Below, in pieces: positions 8,560-16,707 of a stretch of DNA of 64,000 bases (its first letter is position 1; each line of letters begins with the position of its first letter). The notes beneath the pieces were generated by a model. It was given only the letters and a program-made list of their open reading frames with translations, ran no database searches and was not told where the DNA came from. This stretch comes from Parvularcula sp039822105 (GTDB lineage Bacteria > Pseudomonadota > Alphaproteobacteria > Caulobacterales > Parvularculaceae): contig JBCBMW010000007.1 in NCBI GenBank assembly GCA_039822105.1, positions 62,001-126,000 of the forward strand, written 5' to 3'. The position numbers and the translations under genes are program-made.

Positions 8560-9601
8560 GGCCTTCTTCGTCCAGATCATCTGTCACTGATGGCGCGATG
8601 ATCTGATCGTCAAAGAGGCCCGGGTTACCTGTGGGCACTATCGGCAGGCGCTTGCTGTCGGCGCTCTTCTCAAGACCTGCGGCATCCGCCACGCCGCTCC
8701 ATGGGACCACATGCAGCGTGTTCTGATCGTCAAGAACGGCGACAGCCCCGTCGCGCAAGATACCGCCAAAATTGCCGCCCGTCGCTTCGACAAAACGCGG
8801 CAAGATCGGTGCACCGTCAGGCGTCTCCACCAGCAATGATGTATCACTCACACGGATCAACCCGTTGGTCGCTGTGATGCCAATGGCTGTGCCGCCCGCC
8901 GAGATGACCGGCATGGCTTCAATAGGCTGCCCAGTAGGTACGAGGTTGCCGTCAGCGTTGAGGATGAGTTGCGCTTCGTCTCCTGCGAAGACGAGGCCAG
9001 CCGCTGTTCCATCGCAACCGTCGATGCCGCCGGTTTCAATCACTGGGCCGAGGGACAGGTCAGCATCGCCGGTATCGTCCGTTCCCACCTCAACGATTTG
9101 GATGTCTCCATCGACAAGGATCGCGGCCAAACCGCCAGCGGCGCAGACATCCTCATGCTCACCGCCCGGCACATCGACCGATGTCAGGAGCGTGCCGTCC
9201 AATGTGTAAGCGCTGAGCGTACCGTCGCTGCTGAGCGCGAGCACGCTGCCTCCGTCCGGATCAATGGCGTAGGTGACCGTCACCCGGTTGGCCGTCACCT
9301 CTGGCGTCCATGTGGAGGCGCTGGTGCCATCAACCCCGACCACGGCGATGCCCGCGTCGCCATTGGCGGCCACCACCGCGCTTCGGAAGCTGAAGGGCGG
9401 GGCTTCGTAGAACGCCAGATCGCTCACTGTGCCTTCAAACGTGCCCAAAGTGATCGAACTGCGCACCACCGGTGGGCCATCGGGCTGCGGAGCTGCCTCT
9501 TCAGCAGCACTGGTACCATCGGCGTCAGCGGGTTCTGGATTGTCACCACATGCGCCAACGATGACGAGCGATAGTGCGGCAAATCTCAAATAGGGGGGCA
9601 T
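8507..9601 (-). CDS. Putative lipoprotein with beta-propeller-like repeats
   Basis: 364 residues from the ATG at 9601. The N-terminus is a short signal ending in an IVGAC lipobox, followed by an Asp/Glu/Pro-rich linker, so a lipid-anchored periplasmic or outer-membrane protein is predicted. The body has repeated short beta segments with DG and GD turns (for example DPDGGSVLALSSDGTLSAYT), as in propeller proteins, and a few cysteines. It faintly resembles phytase-like propellers, but I see no calcium or phosphate motif and do not assign a function. It overlaps ctaA tail to tail. Confidence 0.72.
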   Translation of the reverse strand: MPPYLRFAALSLVIVGACGDNPEPADADGTSAAEEAAPQPDGPPVVRSSITLGTFEGTVSDLAFYEAPPFSFRSAVVAANGDAGIAVVGVDGTSASTWTPEVTANRVTVTYAIDPDGGSVLALSSDGTLSAYTLDGTLLTSVDVPGGEHEDVCAAGGLAAILVDGDIQIVEVGTDDTGDADLSLGPVIETGGIDGCDGTAAGLVFAGDEAQLILNADGNLVPTGQPIEAMPVISAGGTAIGITATNGLIRVSDTSLLVETPDGAPILPRFVEATGGNFGGILRDGAVAVLDDQNTLHVVPWSGVADAAGLEKSADSKRLPIVPTGNPGLFDDQIIAPSVTDDLDEEGLNLPGFEERELPEPPGR

Positions 9602-9657
9602 AGCGTTTCCGTTATCCAACCGAGCCTCCTCATCAAAGCGGAGTGTCCCCAGCTTGG

Positions 9658-10215
9658 CTAGCGTTCAGGCGATGTGAGTGTTTTGGAGAGCTGGTCGACG
9701 CCCTCTTCAAAAGCTTGCTCGACGCCATCGCCGAGGTGAAACGCCCCCGAGAGCTCCATGCTGACAAATCCGTGCACGAATGCGGTGATCACGCGGGCCT
9801 TCTTGAGAGCCGCGGTTTCACCAAACGCCGAGAACTCTTTGATCAGCGGCTGCGCCGCGGTGAGACGAACGCGAATGGCCTCCTCATCGTCTGGCCGCGA
9901 CGTAAAGAGCAGCGGGTAGAGGCGCTGATGATCCTTGGCGAACTGTCGGTAGGCGTTGCACCCGGCGGCGATCCTGTCGCCCTTTGTCGTGGCCATGGCT
10001 TCAGACAGGACGTCCCCGAGCTCAAGAAACAAGCTGTCCTCAACTGCTCTTAATATAGCGGCCTTGTTCGGGAAGTGTTTGTAGAGGGACGGGGCCTTCA
10101 CACCCAGACTGGTGGCTAGAGCGTCTACGGATAGAAGTTGCGTGCCGTGTTCTTGGATCAGTCCGCGAGCGGCGCTGATGATTTGGTCTGGAGAGATCTT
10201 AGGTGGTCGCCCCAT
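9658..10215 (-). CDS. TetR family transcriptional regulator (WHG-type C-terminal domain)
   Basis: 185 residues. The N-terminal helix-turn-helix covers about residues 8-55 (ISPDQIISAARGLIQ ... SVDALATSLGVKAPSLYKHFPNKA), a standard TetR DNA-binding domain. The C-terminal half fits the WHG-type ligand-binding domain found in many TetR proteins (RQFAKDHQRLYPLLF). The start overlaps the end of the upstream DUF4260 gene by 17 bp, so the two form an operon and the regulator probably controls it. Candidate operators lie upstream of the DUF4260 gene (10618-10701). The ligand is unknown. Confidence 0.9.
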   Translation of the reverse strand: MGRPPKISPDQIISAARGLIQEHGTQLLSVDALATSLGVKAPSLYKHFPNKAAILRAVEDSLFLELGDVLSEAMATTKGDRIAAGCNAYRQFAKDHQRLYPLLFTSRPDDEEAIRVRLTAAQPLIKEFSAFGETAALKKARVITAFVHGFVSMELSGAFHLGDGVEQAFEEGVDQLSKTLTSPER

Positions 10216-10627
10216 CGGGTGGCCTTCCAGTCATCTTCGCTCGGCCAACTGTTCCCAGATGGGTGAACCGAAACCCATCGAAGCTCTTAAGGCCGTAGCC
10301 CAGCATGCGATCAAGGCTGATATGAGCCGCCCAGATCAGTGCGTAGGGCAGTGCAGCTTCGCCCCAATGGATGGCAGCTCCGCAGGTGATCAACGCGGGC
10401 CCAGCATAGCTATGACCCAAATTGTAGGCCACGGCACCGACCCTTCGTCCCAACAGATATCCGAGCATGGAGAGGTCCGGCACCAGCAGCAGCGCCGCGA
10501 AGACCCACCAATTGTATCCGCTGAGACCGTAGATGCAGCAGAACGCGGCAAGACCCGCGGCGTTCTCGAGCCGCAACCACAAGGACCAAGAGGACAACGG
10601 AAACCCCACCATATAAACTAATATCAT
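10199..10627 (-). CDS. DUF4260 family membrane protein
   Basis: 142 residues from the ATG at 10627; an ATG at 10612 is also in frame. DUF4260 proteins are four-helix membrane proteins of unknown function. The diagnostic signature is present: D-L-S-M-L-G-Y-L-L-G, then VGAVAYNLGHSY, then W-A-A-H-I-S-L-D-R-M-L-G-Y-G-L-K and a closing THLG. It is the first gene of a two-gene operon with a TetR regulator, an arrangement often seen for small membrane proteins under local control. A palindrome overlaps its start codon. Confidence 0.86.
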   Translation of the reverse strand: MILVYMVGFPLSSWSLWLRLENAAGLAAFCCIYGLSGYNWWVFAALLLVPDLSMLGYLLGRRVGAVAYNLGHSYAGPALITCGAAIHWGEAALPYALIWAAHISLDRMLGYGLKSFDGFRFTHLGTVGRAKMTGRPPDGATT

Positions 10628-10630
10628 TAG
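10618..10630. promoter_or_regulatory. Palindrome CTAAT-ATC-ATTAG over the DUF4260 start codon
   Basis: Perfect 5-bp arms around 3 bp. It covers the ATG of the DUF4260-TetR operon (10625-10627), so binding there would block expression. It is a candidate TetR operator, inferred from position only. Confidence 0.35.
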
Positions 10631-10651
10631 CTTATTGATAAAAACTGTTGT

Positions 10652-10669
10652 CTGTCAAGCGCCTGACAG
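10652..10669. promoter_or_regulatory. Palindrome CTGTCA-AGCGCC-TGACAG upstream of the DUF4260-tetR operon
   Basis: Perfect 6-bp arms around a 6-bp GC-rich centre, between the DUF4260 start and rplM. It could be a TetR operator or a hairpin in either transcript. Confidence 0.4.
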
Positions 10670-10681
10670 CTGCTTCAAAAA

Positions 10682-10701
10682 TGTGGTAAAACAATACCAC
10701 A
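10682..10701. promoter_or_regulatory. Palindrome TGTGGTA-N6-TACCACA between DUF4260 and rplM
   Basis: Perfect 7-bp arms separated by AAACAA. It is the strongest of three inverted repeats in the 174-bp divergent region between the DUF4260-tetR operon and rplM, and a plausible dimeric-regulator operator. Confidence 0.45.
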
Positions 10702-10801
10702 CTGCCAAATCGCTGAAGAGTTGAATCTTTTCGAACGCCTGTTGACAGGTTCGCGTCATCTCGCCAAAGGCCGCGCTTCGCATTCAACAAGAGGAAGAGC
10801 G

Positions 10802-11284
10802 ATGCAGACCGACGCCTCGCGCACCTACAACACCAAGCCCGCTGACGTAGAGAAAAAGTGGATCCTGATCGACGCCGAGAATCTCGTCGTTGGCCGGCTC
10901 GCCACGATCATCGCCATGCGTCTGCGCGGCAAGCATCTGCCGACCTTCACGCCGCATGTCGATGACGGCGACAACGTGATTGTCGTGAACGCAGAGAAAG
11001 TGGCCTTTACTGGCCGCAAGCGCACACAGCAGACCTATTATTGGCACACCGGTTACCCGGGCGGCATCAAGTCCCGCACGGCTGACAAGGTCCTTGATGG
11101 CCGCTTCCCTGAACGCGTCCTTCAGAAGGCTGTGCAGCGCATGTTGCCAAAGGATAGCCCGCTGGCCCGCAAGCAGTTCAAGAACCTGCACGTTTATGCT
11201 GGTCCTGATCATCCGCATGAGGCGCAAAAGCCAGAGAAGCTGGATATCGCTGCCATGAACACCAAGAACACGCCGCGCGGCTAA
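10802..11284 (+). CDS. rplM: 50S ribosomal protein L13 (uL13)
   Basis: 160 residues from the ATG at 10802, placed just after a GAGGAAGAGCG ribosome site; the frame is open upstream but the family begins near here. uL13 is an early-assembling large-subunit protein. Signatures include WILIDAENLVVGRLAT, GDNVIVVNAEKV, the GYPGGIKSRTADKVLDGRFPERVLQKAV region and the C-terminal LHVYAGPDHPHEAQKPEKLDI segment. It lies 18 bp upstream of rpsI in the universally conserved rplM-rpsI pair. Confidence 0.98.
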   Translation: MQTDASRTYNTKPADVEKKWILIDAENLVVGRLATIIAMRLRGKHLPTFTPHVDDGDNVIVVNAEKVAFTGRKRTQQTYYWHTGYPGGIKSRTADKVLDGRFPERVLQKAVQRMLPKDSPLARKQFKNLHVYAGPDHPHEAQKPEKLDIAAMNTKNTPRG

Positions 11285-11302
11285 CGTTAGGAACGACGGA
11301 TC

Positions 11303-11812
11303 ATGAGTGAGACCCAAGGCCTCGATAGCCTGAAAGAGCTGGCCGAAGACGCTGGCGTCATCAACGAAGAAGCGCTCGGTGCGGACGAAGAAACCGTTGT
11401 CCTCGCGGAGCCGAAGATCGACGAGCTTGGCCGTTCCTACGCGACCGGTAAGCGGAAAACCGCTGTCGCCCGTGTTTGGATCAAGCCAGGTTCTGGCAAA
11501 ATCACGGTGAACAAAAAGGACTACACGGAGTATTTCGGTCGCCCGGTTCTGCAGATGGTGCTCCGTCAGCCGCTCGAGGCGGCTGAGCGTCTCGACCAGT
11601 TTGACGTGATCTGCACTGTGAAAGGTTCAGGACCTTCGGGACAAGCCGGCGCTGTGCGTCACGGTATCTCCCGTGCACTGACCTATTATGAGCCGGGCCT
11701 TCGCTCTGTGCTCAAAAAGGGCGGCTTCCTGACCCGCGACAGCCGGGCAGTGGAGCGGAAGAAATACGGCAAGGCGAAAGCCCGCCGGAGTTTCCAGTTC
11801 TCGAAACGCTAA
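11303..11812 (+). CDS. rpsI: 30S ribosomal protein S9 (uS9)
   Basis: 169 residues. The last 130 or so residues are the conserved uS9 fold: YATGKRKTAVARVWIKPG, then FGRPVLQMV, then GSGPSGQAGAVRHGISRAL, and the basic tail ending in S-K-R that reaches the P-site tRNA. The first 40 or so residues are an acidic extension seen in alphaproteobacterial S9 proteins and not in E. coli. It is followed 21 bp later by a strong intrinsic terminator that closes the rplM-rpsI operon. Confidence 0.98.
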   Translation: MSETQGLDSLKELAEDAGVINEEALGADEETVVLAEPKIDELGRSYATGKRKTAVARVWIKPGSGKITVNKKDYTEYFGRPVLQMVLRQPLEAAERLDQFDVICTVKGSGPSGQAGAVRHGISRALTYYEPGLRSVLKKGGFLTRDSRAVERKKYGKAKARRSFQFSKR

Positions 11813-11833
11813 GGCGCTTTTCATCGCAGTTTC

Positions 11834-11865
11834 AAAAGCCCGCCCTCCACGGCGGGCTTTTTTAT
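11834..11865. terminator. Intrinsic terminator after rpsI, shared with the convergent EamA gene
   Basis: The 11-bp perfect stem AAAAGCCCGCC / GGCGGGCTTTT (11834-11844 with 11851-11861) has a 6-nt loop and is followed by more T residues. The A-run on the left arm makes it usable in both directions, and the EamA gene on the other strand ends at 11862. Confidence 0.93.
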
Positions 11866-12695
11866 GCGCGGCGAAAGGTGAGCGCGACCCCGCCGAGGAT
11901 AACGGTGCTCGCGATGACGAGATCCATCGTCAGCGGTTCCTTGAGCAGCGGCAGGGCAAGAAGCGCGGTCAGCGGCGGCACAACCAGTTGCGCGCTGCCG
12001 GCCGTGACCGCCGAAAGCCTCGGTAACACGGCGTACCACACAGCATAGCCAAGGCCTGACGTGATTGCCCCAGAGAGGATAGCCAACAAGGCGCCGTTGG
12101 CCGTGAGGCTGGCGCCGTCATGGAGCAAGAGAAGAGGGCTGGCCAGCACCGCTGCGCCGATGAAGTTCCGTGCTGTACGGAGCGTTGCTTCTGGCGCGCC
12201 GCGGCCTAGCAACGTGTAGGCGCCCCAAGCGCTCCCGGCCGCCATCATCATAAGGGCAGCAGCGATCGGCGGTGCAGTCTCACCGGGTCGCAGCAGGAAG
12301 ACCAGCCCACCGCCAGCAAGGGCCAACCCGGCGACTGATCTGATATCAAACCGTTCACGGAGGAGAAACCCCGCGCTGATCGTGGTCGCTTGCACACATC
12401 CAAAAAGCAACAGCGCCCCGAGCCCCGCGCCAAGCTCGAGATAGGCAAAGGAGAAGCCGAGGGCATAGATCAGGAGCGCGACCACCCCGCCAAGGTCTTG
12501 TCGTGAGGGAAGAGGGTTGCGCTTTGCTGCCAGCATCATCCCGCCCAAGAGAACGGCCCCGGACGCAAGCCTGATCAACGAAAAACTCCCGGCACCGATC
12601 AAACCGCCATCAAGCGCAGCCCTCGTCAGAAGCGAGTTCCCCGCGAAGGCCAGAAGCGCCAGGGCCAAGGCGGCCATTGTCCCGGTCCGCAGCAT
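11862..12695 (-). CDS. EamA/DMT family transporter (RhaT/YdcZ-like permease)
   Basis: 277 residues with about ten hydrophobic helices in two EamA repeats, the drug/metabolite transporter architecture. The first repeat starts with a FAGNSLLTRAAL segment and the second with a GSAWGAYTLLGR segment; both match the EamA pattern of a short motif opening each half. Substrates of this family range from amino acids to nucleotides and cannot be predicted here. The gene is alone on the minus strand, and its 3' end lies within the bidirectional terminator behind rpsI. Confidence 0.9.
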   Translation of the reverse strand: MLRTGTMAALALALLAFAGNSLLTRAALDGGLIGAGSFSLIRLASGAVLLGGMMLAAKRNPLPSRQDLGGVVALLIYALGFSFAYLELGAGLGALLLFGCVQATTISAGFLLRERFDIRSVAGLALAGGGLVFLLRPGETAPPIAAALMMMAAGSAWGAYTLLGRGAPEATLRTARNFIGAAVLASPLLLLHDGASLTANGALLAILSGAITSGLGYAVWYAVLPRLSAVTAGSAQLVVPPLTALLALPLLKEPLTMDLVIASTVILGGVALTFRRA

Positions 12696-12813
12696 GTCAG
12701 CTCCCTCTCCGTCGTCGCAAGAACGTGTTCCGTGTTTCGCCCTGGTTCGGGTAAGCTCAACCCATGGCAGTGTCCAATCACTCGATGTTCGGCGACGGGC
12801 GCGCGCGGTTACG

Positions 12814-13176
12814 GTGACCCTTAAAGGGCGCCATATCCTTCTTGTGGAGGACGATCCGCTCGTCAGTGCGCACCTGCAGGCCGTGCTGGGCGGCGCGGGC
12901 GCTCAGGTCACGGCGCTCGCCACCGCGCGCGAGCTTGATGCTTTCAACCCAGCTGCGACCGATCTCGCCGTTCTCGACATCAGTTTGAGTGATGGCCATA
13001 TCGGTGACCACCTGGCGCCGCTCTCCGCCGCTGGTGTGTCGCTGTTGTTTCACACTGGCGCGGATGACACCGCTGAACTCACCCACGCGCATCCCGCCGC
13101 CCGGGTCCTGGCCAAGCCAAGCCGTGAGGCGGAGCTTTTGGCGATTTGTGCCGAGATGATCGACGCGCGAGGCTAG
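12814..13176 (+). CDS. Single-domain response regulator receiver protein
   Basis: 120 residues from the GTG at 12814; the frame is open for 300 bp upstream but that stretch is not protein-like. The protein is just a CheY-type receiver: the acidic pair in ILLVEDDPLV, the phospho-acceptor aspartate in DLAVLDISLSDG, the T-GAD segment after strand 4 and the lysine of AKPSREAEL. With no output domain it probably acts through protein contacts or as a phosphate sink. No kinase is adjacent. It overlaps the convergent lipB by 4 bp. Confidence 0.85.
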   Translation: MTLKGRHILLVEDDPLVSAHLQAVLGGAGAQVTALATARELDAFNPAATDLAVLDISLSDGHIGDHLAPLSAAGVSLLFHTGADDTAELTHAHPAARVLAKPSREAELLAICAEMIDARG

Positions 13177-13880
13177 ACCGCTTCATCTAGCGCGAGGGTC
13201 GGTGCAGGCGCTGTGACGACCGGGCCGAACAGCTCTTCAAAAGACTCCATCAGTGCACGGTCGAGTGTTGCCATGTCGTGGGGCTGCCCAAGGTCCTCAA
13301 GGCTCGTCACGCCATAGCGCGGGTCCGCGATACCGCAGGGAACGATCCCGCCAAAATGCTCCAGGTCCGGAGCGACATTGACCGAGATACCGTGGAAAGT
13401 GACCCAGCGCCGCAGGCGAACGCCGAGCGCCGCGATCTTGTCCTCTTGACCCTCACCGCGGTCGACCCACACACCGACCCGCTCAGGGCGGGGGCTGCTG
13501 TCAACGCCGAGGCGCGCCAGCGCGGTGATGATCCAGTCCTCCGCATCGTGAACGAAGCGTCTCACGTCCTTGGTGCGCCGATTGAGGTCGAGCATCAGGT
13601 ACGCCACCCGCTGCCCTGGACCGTGATAGGTGTACTGACCACCGCGCGGGCTCTTAAAGACCGGGAAGGCCGCGTCAGCGCGCAGGTCTTTCGGCTTGGC
13701 ACTGGTCCCGGCGGTGTAAAGCGGCGGGTGTTCCAGCAGCCAGACGCTTTCCTGACCGCCCTCCTGCACCTCTGCGACCATCTTATCCATGATCGCGCAG
13801 GCATCAGGGTAGGGCACCAGCCCCTCGCTGACCCGCCAAGCCACTGGTTCGTTTGAGAAGTTTGGGCGTTCGTGATCCAT
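13173..13880 (-). CDS. lipB: Octanoyl-[acyl-carrier-protein]:protein N-octanoyltransferase LipB
   Basis: 235 residues. LipB moves the octanoyl group from acyl carrier protein to lipoyl domains of 2-oxoacid dehydrogenases and the glycine cleavage H protein; LipA then inserts sulphur. The active site is complete: the LLEHPPLYTAGTS segment, RGGQYTYHGPGQ, the K-I-A-A-L-G-V-R lysine, and the catalytic cysteine in GGIVPCGI. Length fits. It converges with the receiver-domain gene and precedes the tRNA-Leu region on the other side. Confidence 0.96.
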   Translation of the reverse strand: MDHERPNFSNEPVAWRVSEGLVPYPDACAIMDKMVAEVQEGGQESVWLLEHPPLYTAGTSAKPKDLRADAAFPVFKSPRGGQYTYHGPGQRVAYLMLDLNRRTKDVRRFVHDAEDWIITALARLGVDSSPRPERVGVWVDRGEGQEDKIAALGVRLRRWVTFHGISVNVAPDLEHFGGIVPCGIADPRYGVTSLEDLGQPHDMATLDRALMESFEELFGPVVTAPAPTLALDEAV

Positions 13881-13983
13881 CGAACAGAAATGCGCTCATT
13901 GGGTGCGGAATCCAACCCTCAATGCTTGCGCGGTGAATTTCGTTTTGCTATCGGCGCCGCTCGCGCAGATTTCTTGCGCAAAT

Positions 13984-14070
13984 GCGGTCGTGGCGGAATT
14001 GGTAGACGCGCAGCGTTGAGGTCGCTGTGGGGTAAAACCCGTGGAAGTTCGAGTCTTCTCGACCGCACCA
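13984..14070 (+). tRNA. tRNA-Leu (anticodon GAG)
   Basis: 87 nt with encoded CCA. The acceptor arms GCGGTCG (13984-13990) and CGACCGC (14060-14066) pair perfectly. The anticodon stem CAGCG/CGCTG encloses loop TTGAGGT, giving anticodon GAG (reads CUC/CUU). A long variable arm (TGGGG...CCCG) marks it as class II leucine tRNA, and the T loop TTCGAGT is present. Confidence 0.95.
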
Positions 14071-14607
14071 AAGTCTCTCTCCTAAGTCTCTAAAATTACT
14101 CCAAAATCAGAAGTTTGGTCCTCTGTTTCCAACGGAGCCCTACACATGGCGGTACGCGTTTTGTGTACTGGTCGGAGTGACCAGCGATGGCCCAGGTTCG
14201 GATCCGGTGTCTGACGAAACCTCGATGATATAGCCGCCCCTTTGTAAGCATGGCGTACCTATCGGTGGAGGGTTGATCTGGCCGCCACTCCGTGAAAGCT
14301 CCGCCAAGATCAGCGCTCCACTGGGAGCGACAGCACGGCTACGTAAAGGGTCACTGCACCATTGGGGGCTCGTCACCCGGCTTTCGGTGCGCAACGTGTA
14401 GAACCAACACCGCACTGTTGATGGCCACGGAAAATCTTTTGGCAAGGCGCGCTCTCAGATTTTGTCCTTGTCAGGAACATCATGCCTTAAGCTTGGTGGA
14501 CGAGCATGGATTTGCCTCCGCCTAACGCATCGCCGCGGAACGCATTCGCCTGGTGACCAGGCTTTCTGGACAACTTGAAACCTTGGGAAAAATGTTTGTA
14601 GGCAAGG
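14071..14607. other. Gene-poor interval between tRNA-Leu and the response regulator
   Basis: About 540 bp. Open frames on both strands here (for example 14140-14445 minus and 14292-14525 plus) do not read like proteins and match no family I know. I looked for an integrase or att duplication of the tRNA 3' end and saw neither. Confidence 0.5.
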
Positions 14608-14622
14608 GTGCTGGTGGAAGAG

Positions 14623-15237
14623 ATGGAAACCGTGGCCTCTGTTGTCTTGATCGATGATCACCCGGTTTTTGCCGAAGGCATGATGTCTTTGCTCAAGCGA
14701 ATTGAGGGCATTTCCACCATTGAGGCCTTTCCGAGTACCGCCGCTTTTTTCGGCGCAAGTGAAGCCGTCCAGCGACCCGACCTTGTTCTCTTGGACCTTT
14801 ATATCGACGGTGATCCTTGCTGGTCAGATCTCAAGGAGCTTGCGCAAAGGAGCCCGAAGGTTCGGGTTGCCGTGGTGTCGGGCTCCCCGGAACCCCATGA
14901 TGTGCATCGCGCTTTCGAACACGGCGCTATTGGTTTTGTGCCAAAGTCGGTGGAATCGGACACGATGGAGCGCGCGATAGGCCTTCTTCTGCGAGGAGAG
15001 ACCTATGTACCCGCGACGATCCTGAACACACGGCCAACATCAGAAGCTCAGCTCACTGACCGGCAGGTGCAAGTGGTTGAGCTGGTGATGCGTGGTCGGA
15101 CCAATCAAGAGATCGCCAGCGAGCTTGGGCTCGCGGTGTCCACCGTCAAAGTTCACCTTGGTGCCGTGATGCGGAAGCTCGGCGTCAAGAACAGAACAGA
15201 GCTCTCGTCCAGCCCCGCTCTTCGTCATCTGAGATGA
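14623..15237 (+). CDS. Two-component response regulator, LuxR/NarL type
   Basis: 204 residues from the ATG at 14623; a GTG at 14608 is an alternative. The receiver domain has the acidic pair IDDHPVF, the phosphorylatable aspartate in DLVLLDLYIDG and the lysine in GFVPKS. The C-terminal LuxR helix-turn-helix is at about residues 140-195 (LTDRQVQVVELVMRGRTNQEIA ... STVKVHLGAVMRKL). It therefore probably acts as a DNA-binding regulator when phosphorylated. Its stop overlaps the start of the kinase gene downstream (ATGATGA region), so the two form a cognate pair. Target genes are not evident. Confidence 0.92.
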   Translation: METVASVVLIDDHPVFAEGMMSLLKRIEGISTIEAFPSTAAFFGASEAVQRPDLVLLDLYIDGDPCWSDLKELAQRSPKVRVAVVSGSPEPHDVHRAFEHGAIGFVPKSVESDTMERAIGLLLRGETYVPATILNTRPTSEAQLTDRQVQVVELVMRGRTNQEIASELGLAVSTVKVHLGAVMRKLGVKNRTELSSSPALRHLR

Positions 15238-16580
15238 TGCAAGCCGCCACCAACAATCCGCCCATCGATCGCTATACGTTGGACCTTGCCAAGCTGCAGG
15301 CTCTCTCAAACAACGCGGCGGCGTCCAGTTTGTCGAATGTTCTCGGTGGGTTGATGGCGTTTTGGGTGGCGTCAGTCACCGTCGGCGGCTCCATGCCTTA
15401 CCTCACGCTGGGTTTACATTGTGCCTCGGCCGCCACTGAGTTTGTTGGGTCGTCCCTCATCGGTTCCCAACTCAAGCGCACGCCGCTGAGCGCACGTCAT
15501 CTCCATCGGCTGCGGTTGCAGATGATTGCTCAACGGGCCTTTATGGCCTTTGGATGGGGCGTTTACGGATGGATTTTCTTTGATCCTTCCGATGTGGCGC
15601 AGTCGATGTTGATAGCGGCTGTGGTTCTCACGTTTTCTATAAGTGCAAGCGGTTTTGGCGCTTACATTGGGATCATCCTTGTCAATGGCAGGTTGATCAC
15701 GATCGGCCCGTTGATCTTATCTGTGATCCTGACGCCACCTGATCAGGCGCTGATTTTCCTCATTGTTTGCGTGTTCGGTATCATCCTGGGGCTCACGATC
15801 GGCAGAAATGTCGACCGAGCGTTCGAGGCGGCGCTGTCGGATCGGATCCGTTCGGAGAAAGCCCAAGCCGACCTTAAGCGTGCACTGAACTTCGGCACCA
15901 GCATGATCGATACGGTTGAGCATGATCTTCAGCAGCCGCTGAAAGCTATGGAGCTCTACGCCTATGAAATGCTGAACCCCGATGCCAAGATTGATGCCGA
16001 TCAGGCCGAGAGGCTGCGCACAGGCCTTCAGCATTCTGCTGATAATGTTCGGCAGTTGATCACACAGCTCACCGATGCGCAGCGCGCGCGGCGAGCGGAG
16101 CTCAAGCCGACCATGCGCGCTGTCAGCGTCAACGAGATCTTCTCCAACCTGGCGATGGATTTTGAGTTCACCGCAAAGTCCTTAGGCGTTGAGATCACCT
16201 TTGTTCCTTGCAGTGACGTGATCTATACGGACCCGGAGTTTGCGGCTCGTGCCTTGCGGAACCTCATCCAAAACGCGCTCAAACACGGGCTGCGGCGGGA
16301 TGGCGAGCCTGAACGGGTACTGGTGGGATGCCGTCGCGGCGTGACGCACACATCAATCCAAGTCATCGACCGGGGGCGCGGCTTTGCGCAGGCGCCTGAG
16401 ACGGCTTTGGGTGATAAGACCGCTGCGCAGGAAGAGAATACCGGCCTGGGTTTGTTCATTGTGCGTCGTTTCACGGAGGCAGTTGATGCCGAAGTTGACC
16501 TCTGGACTCGTGCAGGGCGCGGAACCATCTTCACCATCCGGTTTCCGCGGCATGTGGACGACCGCGCGCCGCAGACGTGA
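15234..16580 (+). CDS. Sensor histidine kinase paired with the LuxR-type regulator
   Basis: 448 residues. The N-terminal half holds about six membrane helices (residues 35-195) without a recognisable periplasmic sensor. The dimerisation/phospho-acceptor helix carries TVEHDLQQPLKAM (phospho-His at about residue 228). The C-terminal ATPase domain shows the N box NLIQNALKHG, G1 DRGRGF and G2 GLGLFIVRRF. The H-D-L-x-Q-P H-box is that of HisKA kinases rather than the HisKA_3 type that usually serves NarL regulators, a slightly unusual pairing. Start codons at 15234 and 15237 are both possible. The stimulus is unknown. Confidence 0.9.
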   Translation: MMQAATNNPPIDRYTLDLAKLQALSNNAAASSLSNVLGGLMAFWVASVTVGGSMPYLTLGLHCASAATEFVGSSLIGSQLKRTPLSARHLHRLRLQMIAQRAFMAFGWGVYGWIFFDPSDVAQSMLIAAVVLTFSISASGFGAYIGIILVNGRLITIGPLILSVILTPPDQALIFLIVCVFGIILGLTIGRNVDRAFEAALSDRIRSEKAQADLKRALNFGTSMIDTVEHDLQQPLKAMELYAYEMLNPDAKIDADQAERLRTGLQHSADNVRQLITQLTDAQRARRAELKPTMRAVSVNEIFSNLAMDFEFTAKSLGVEITFVPCSDVIYTDPEFAARALRNLIQNALKHGLRRDGEPERVLVGCRRGVTHTSIQVIDRGRGFAQAPETALGDKTAAQEENTGLGLFIVRRFTEAVDAEVDLWTRAGRGTIFTIRFPRHVDDRAPQT

Positions 16581-16707
16581 CGCCTAGTCAGAACGCACCT
16601 GTCCAAAAGTCGTAGTCCCTTCAGCCAAATTGACCCCTTCCTGAATTTTGCCTGAATATGTCTTTGCAAAATCAATCTTCTTGACGGGCAAAGAAGGGGG
16701 AACACGT

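Noticed and set aside
10742..10747. TTGACA as the -35 box of the rplM promoter
   Set aside because: No convincing -10 element lies at the correct distance, so a promoter is not claimed.
14140..14525. Open frames on both strands downstream of tRNA-Leu as integrase remnants
   Set aside because: The translations show no recombinase motif and no tRNA-end duplication was found.
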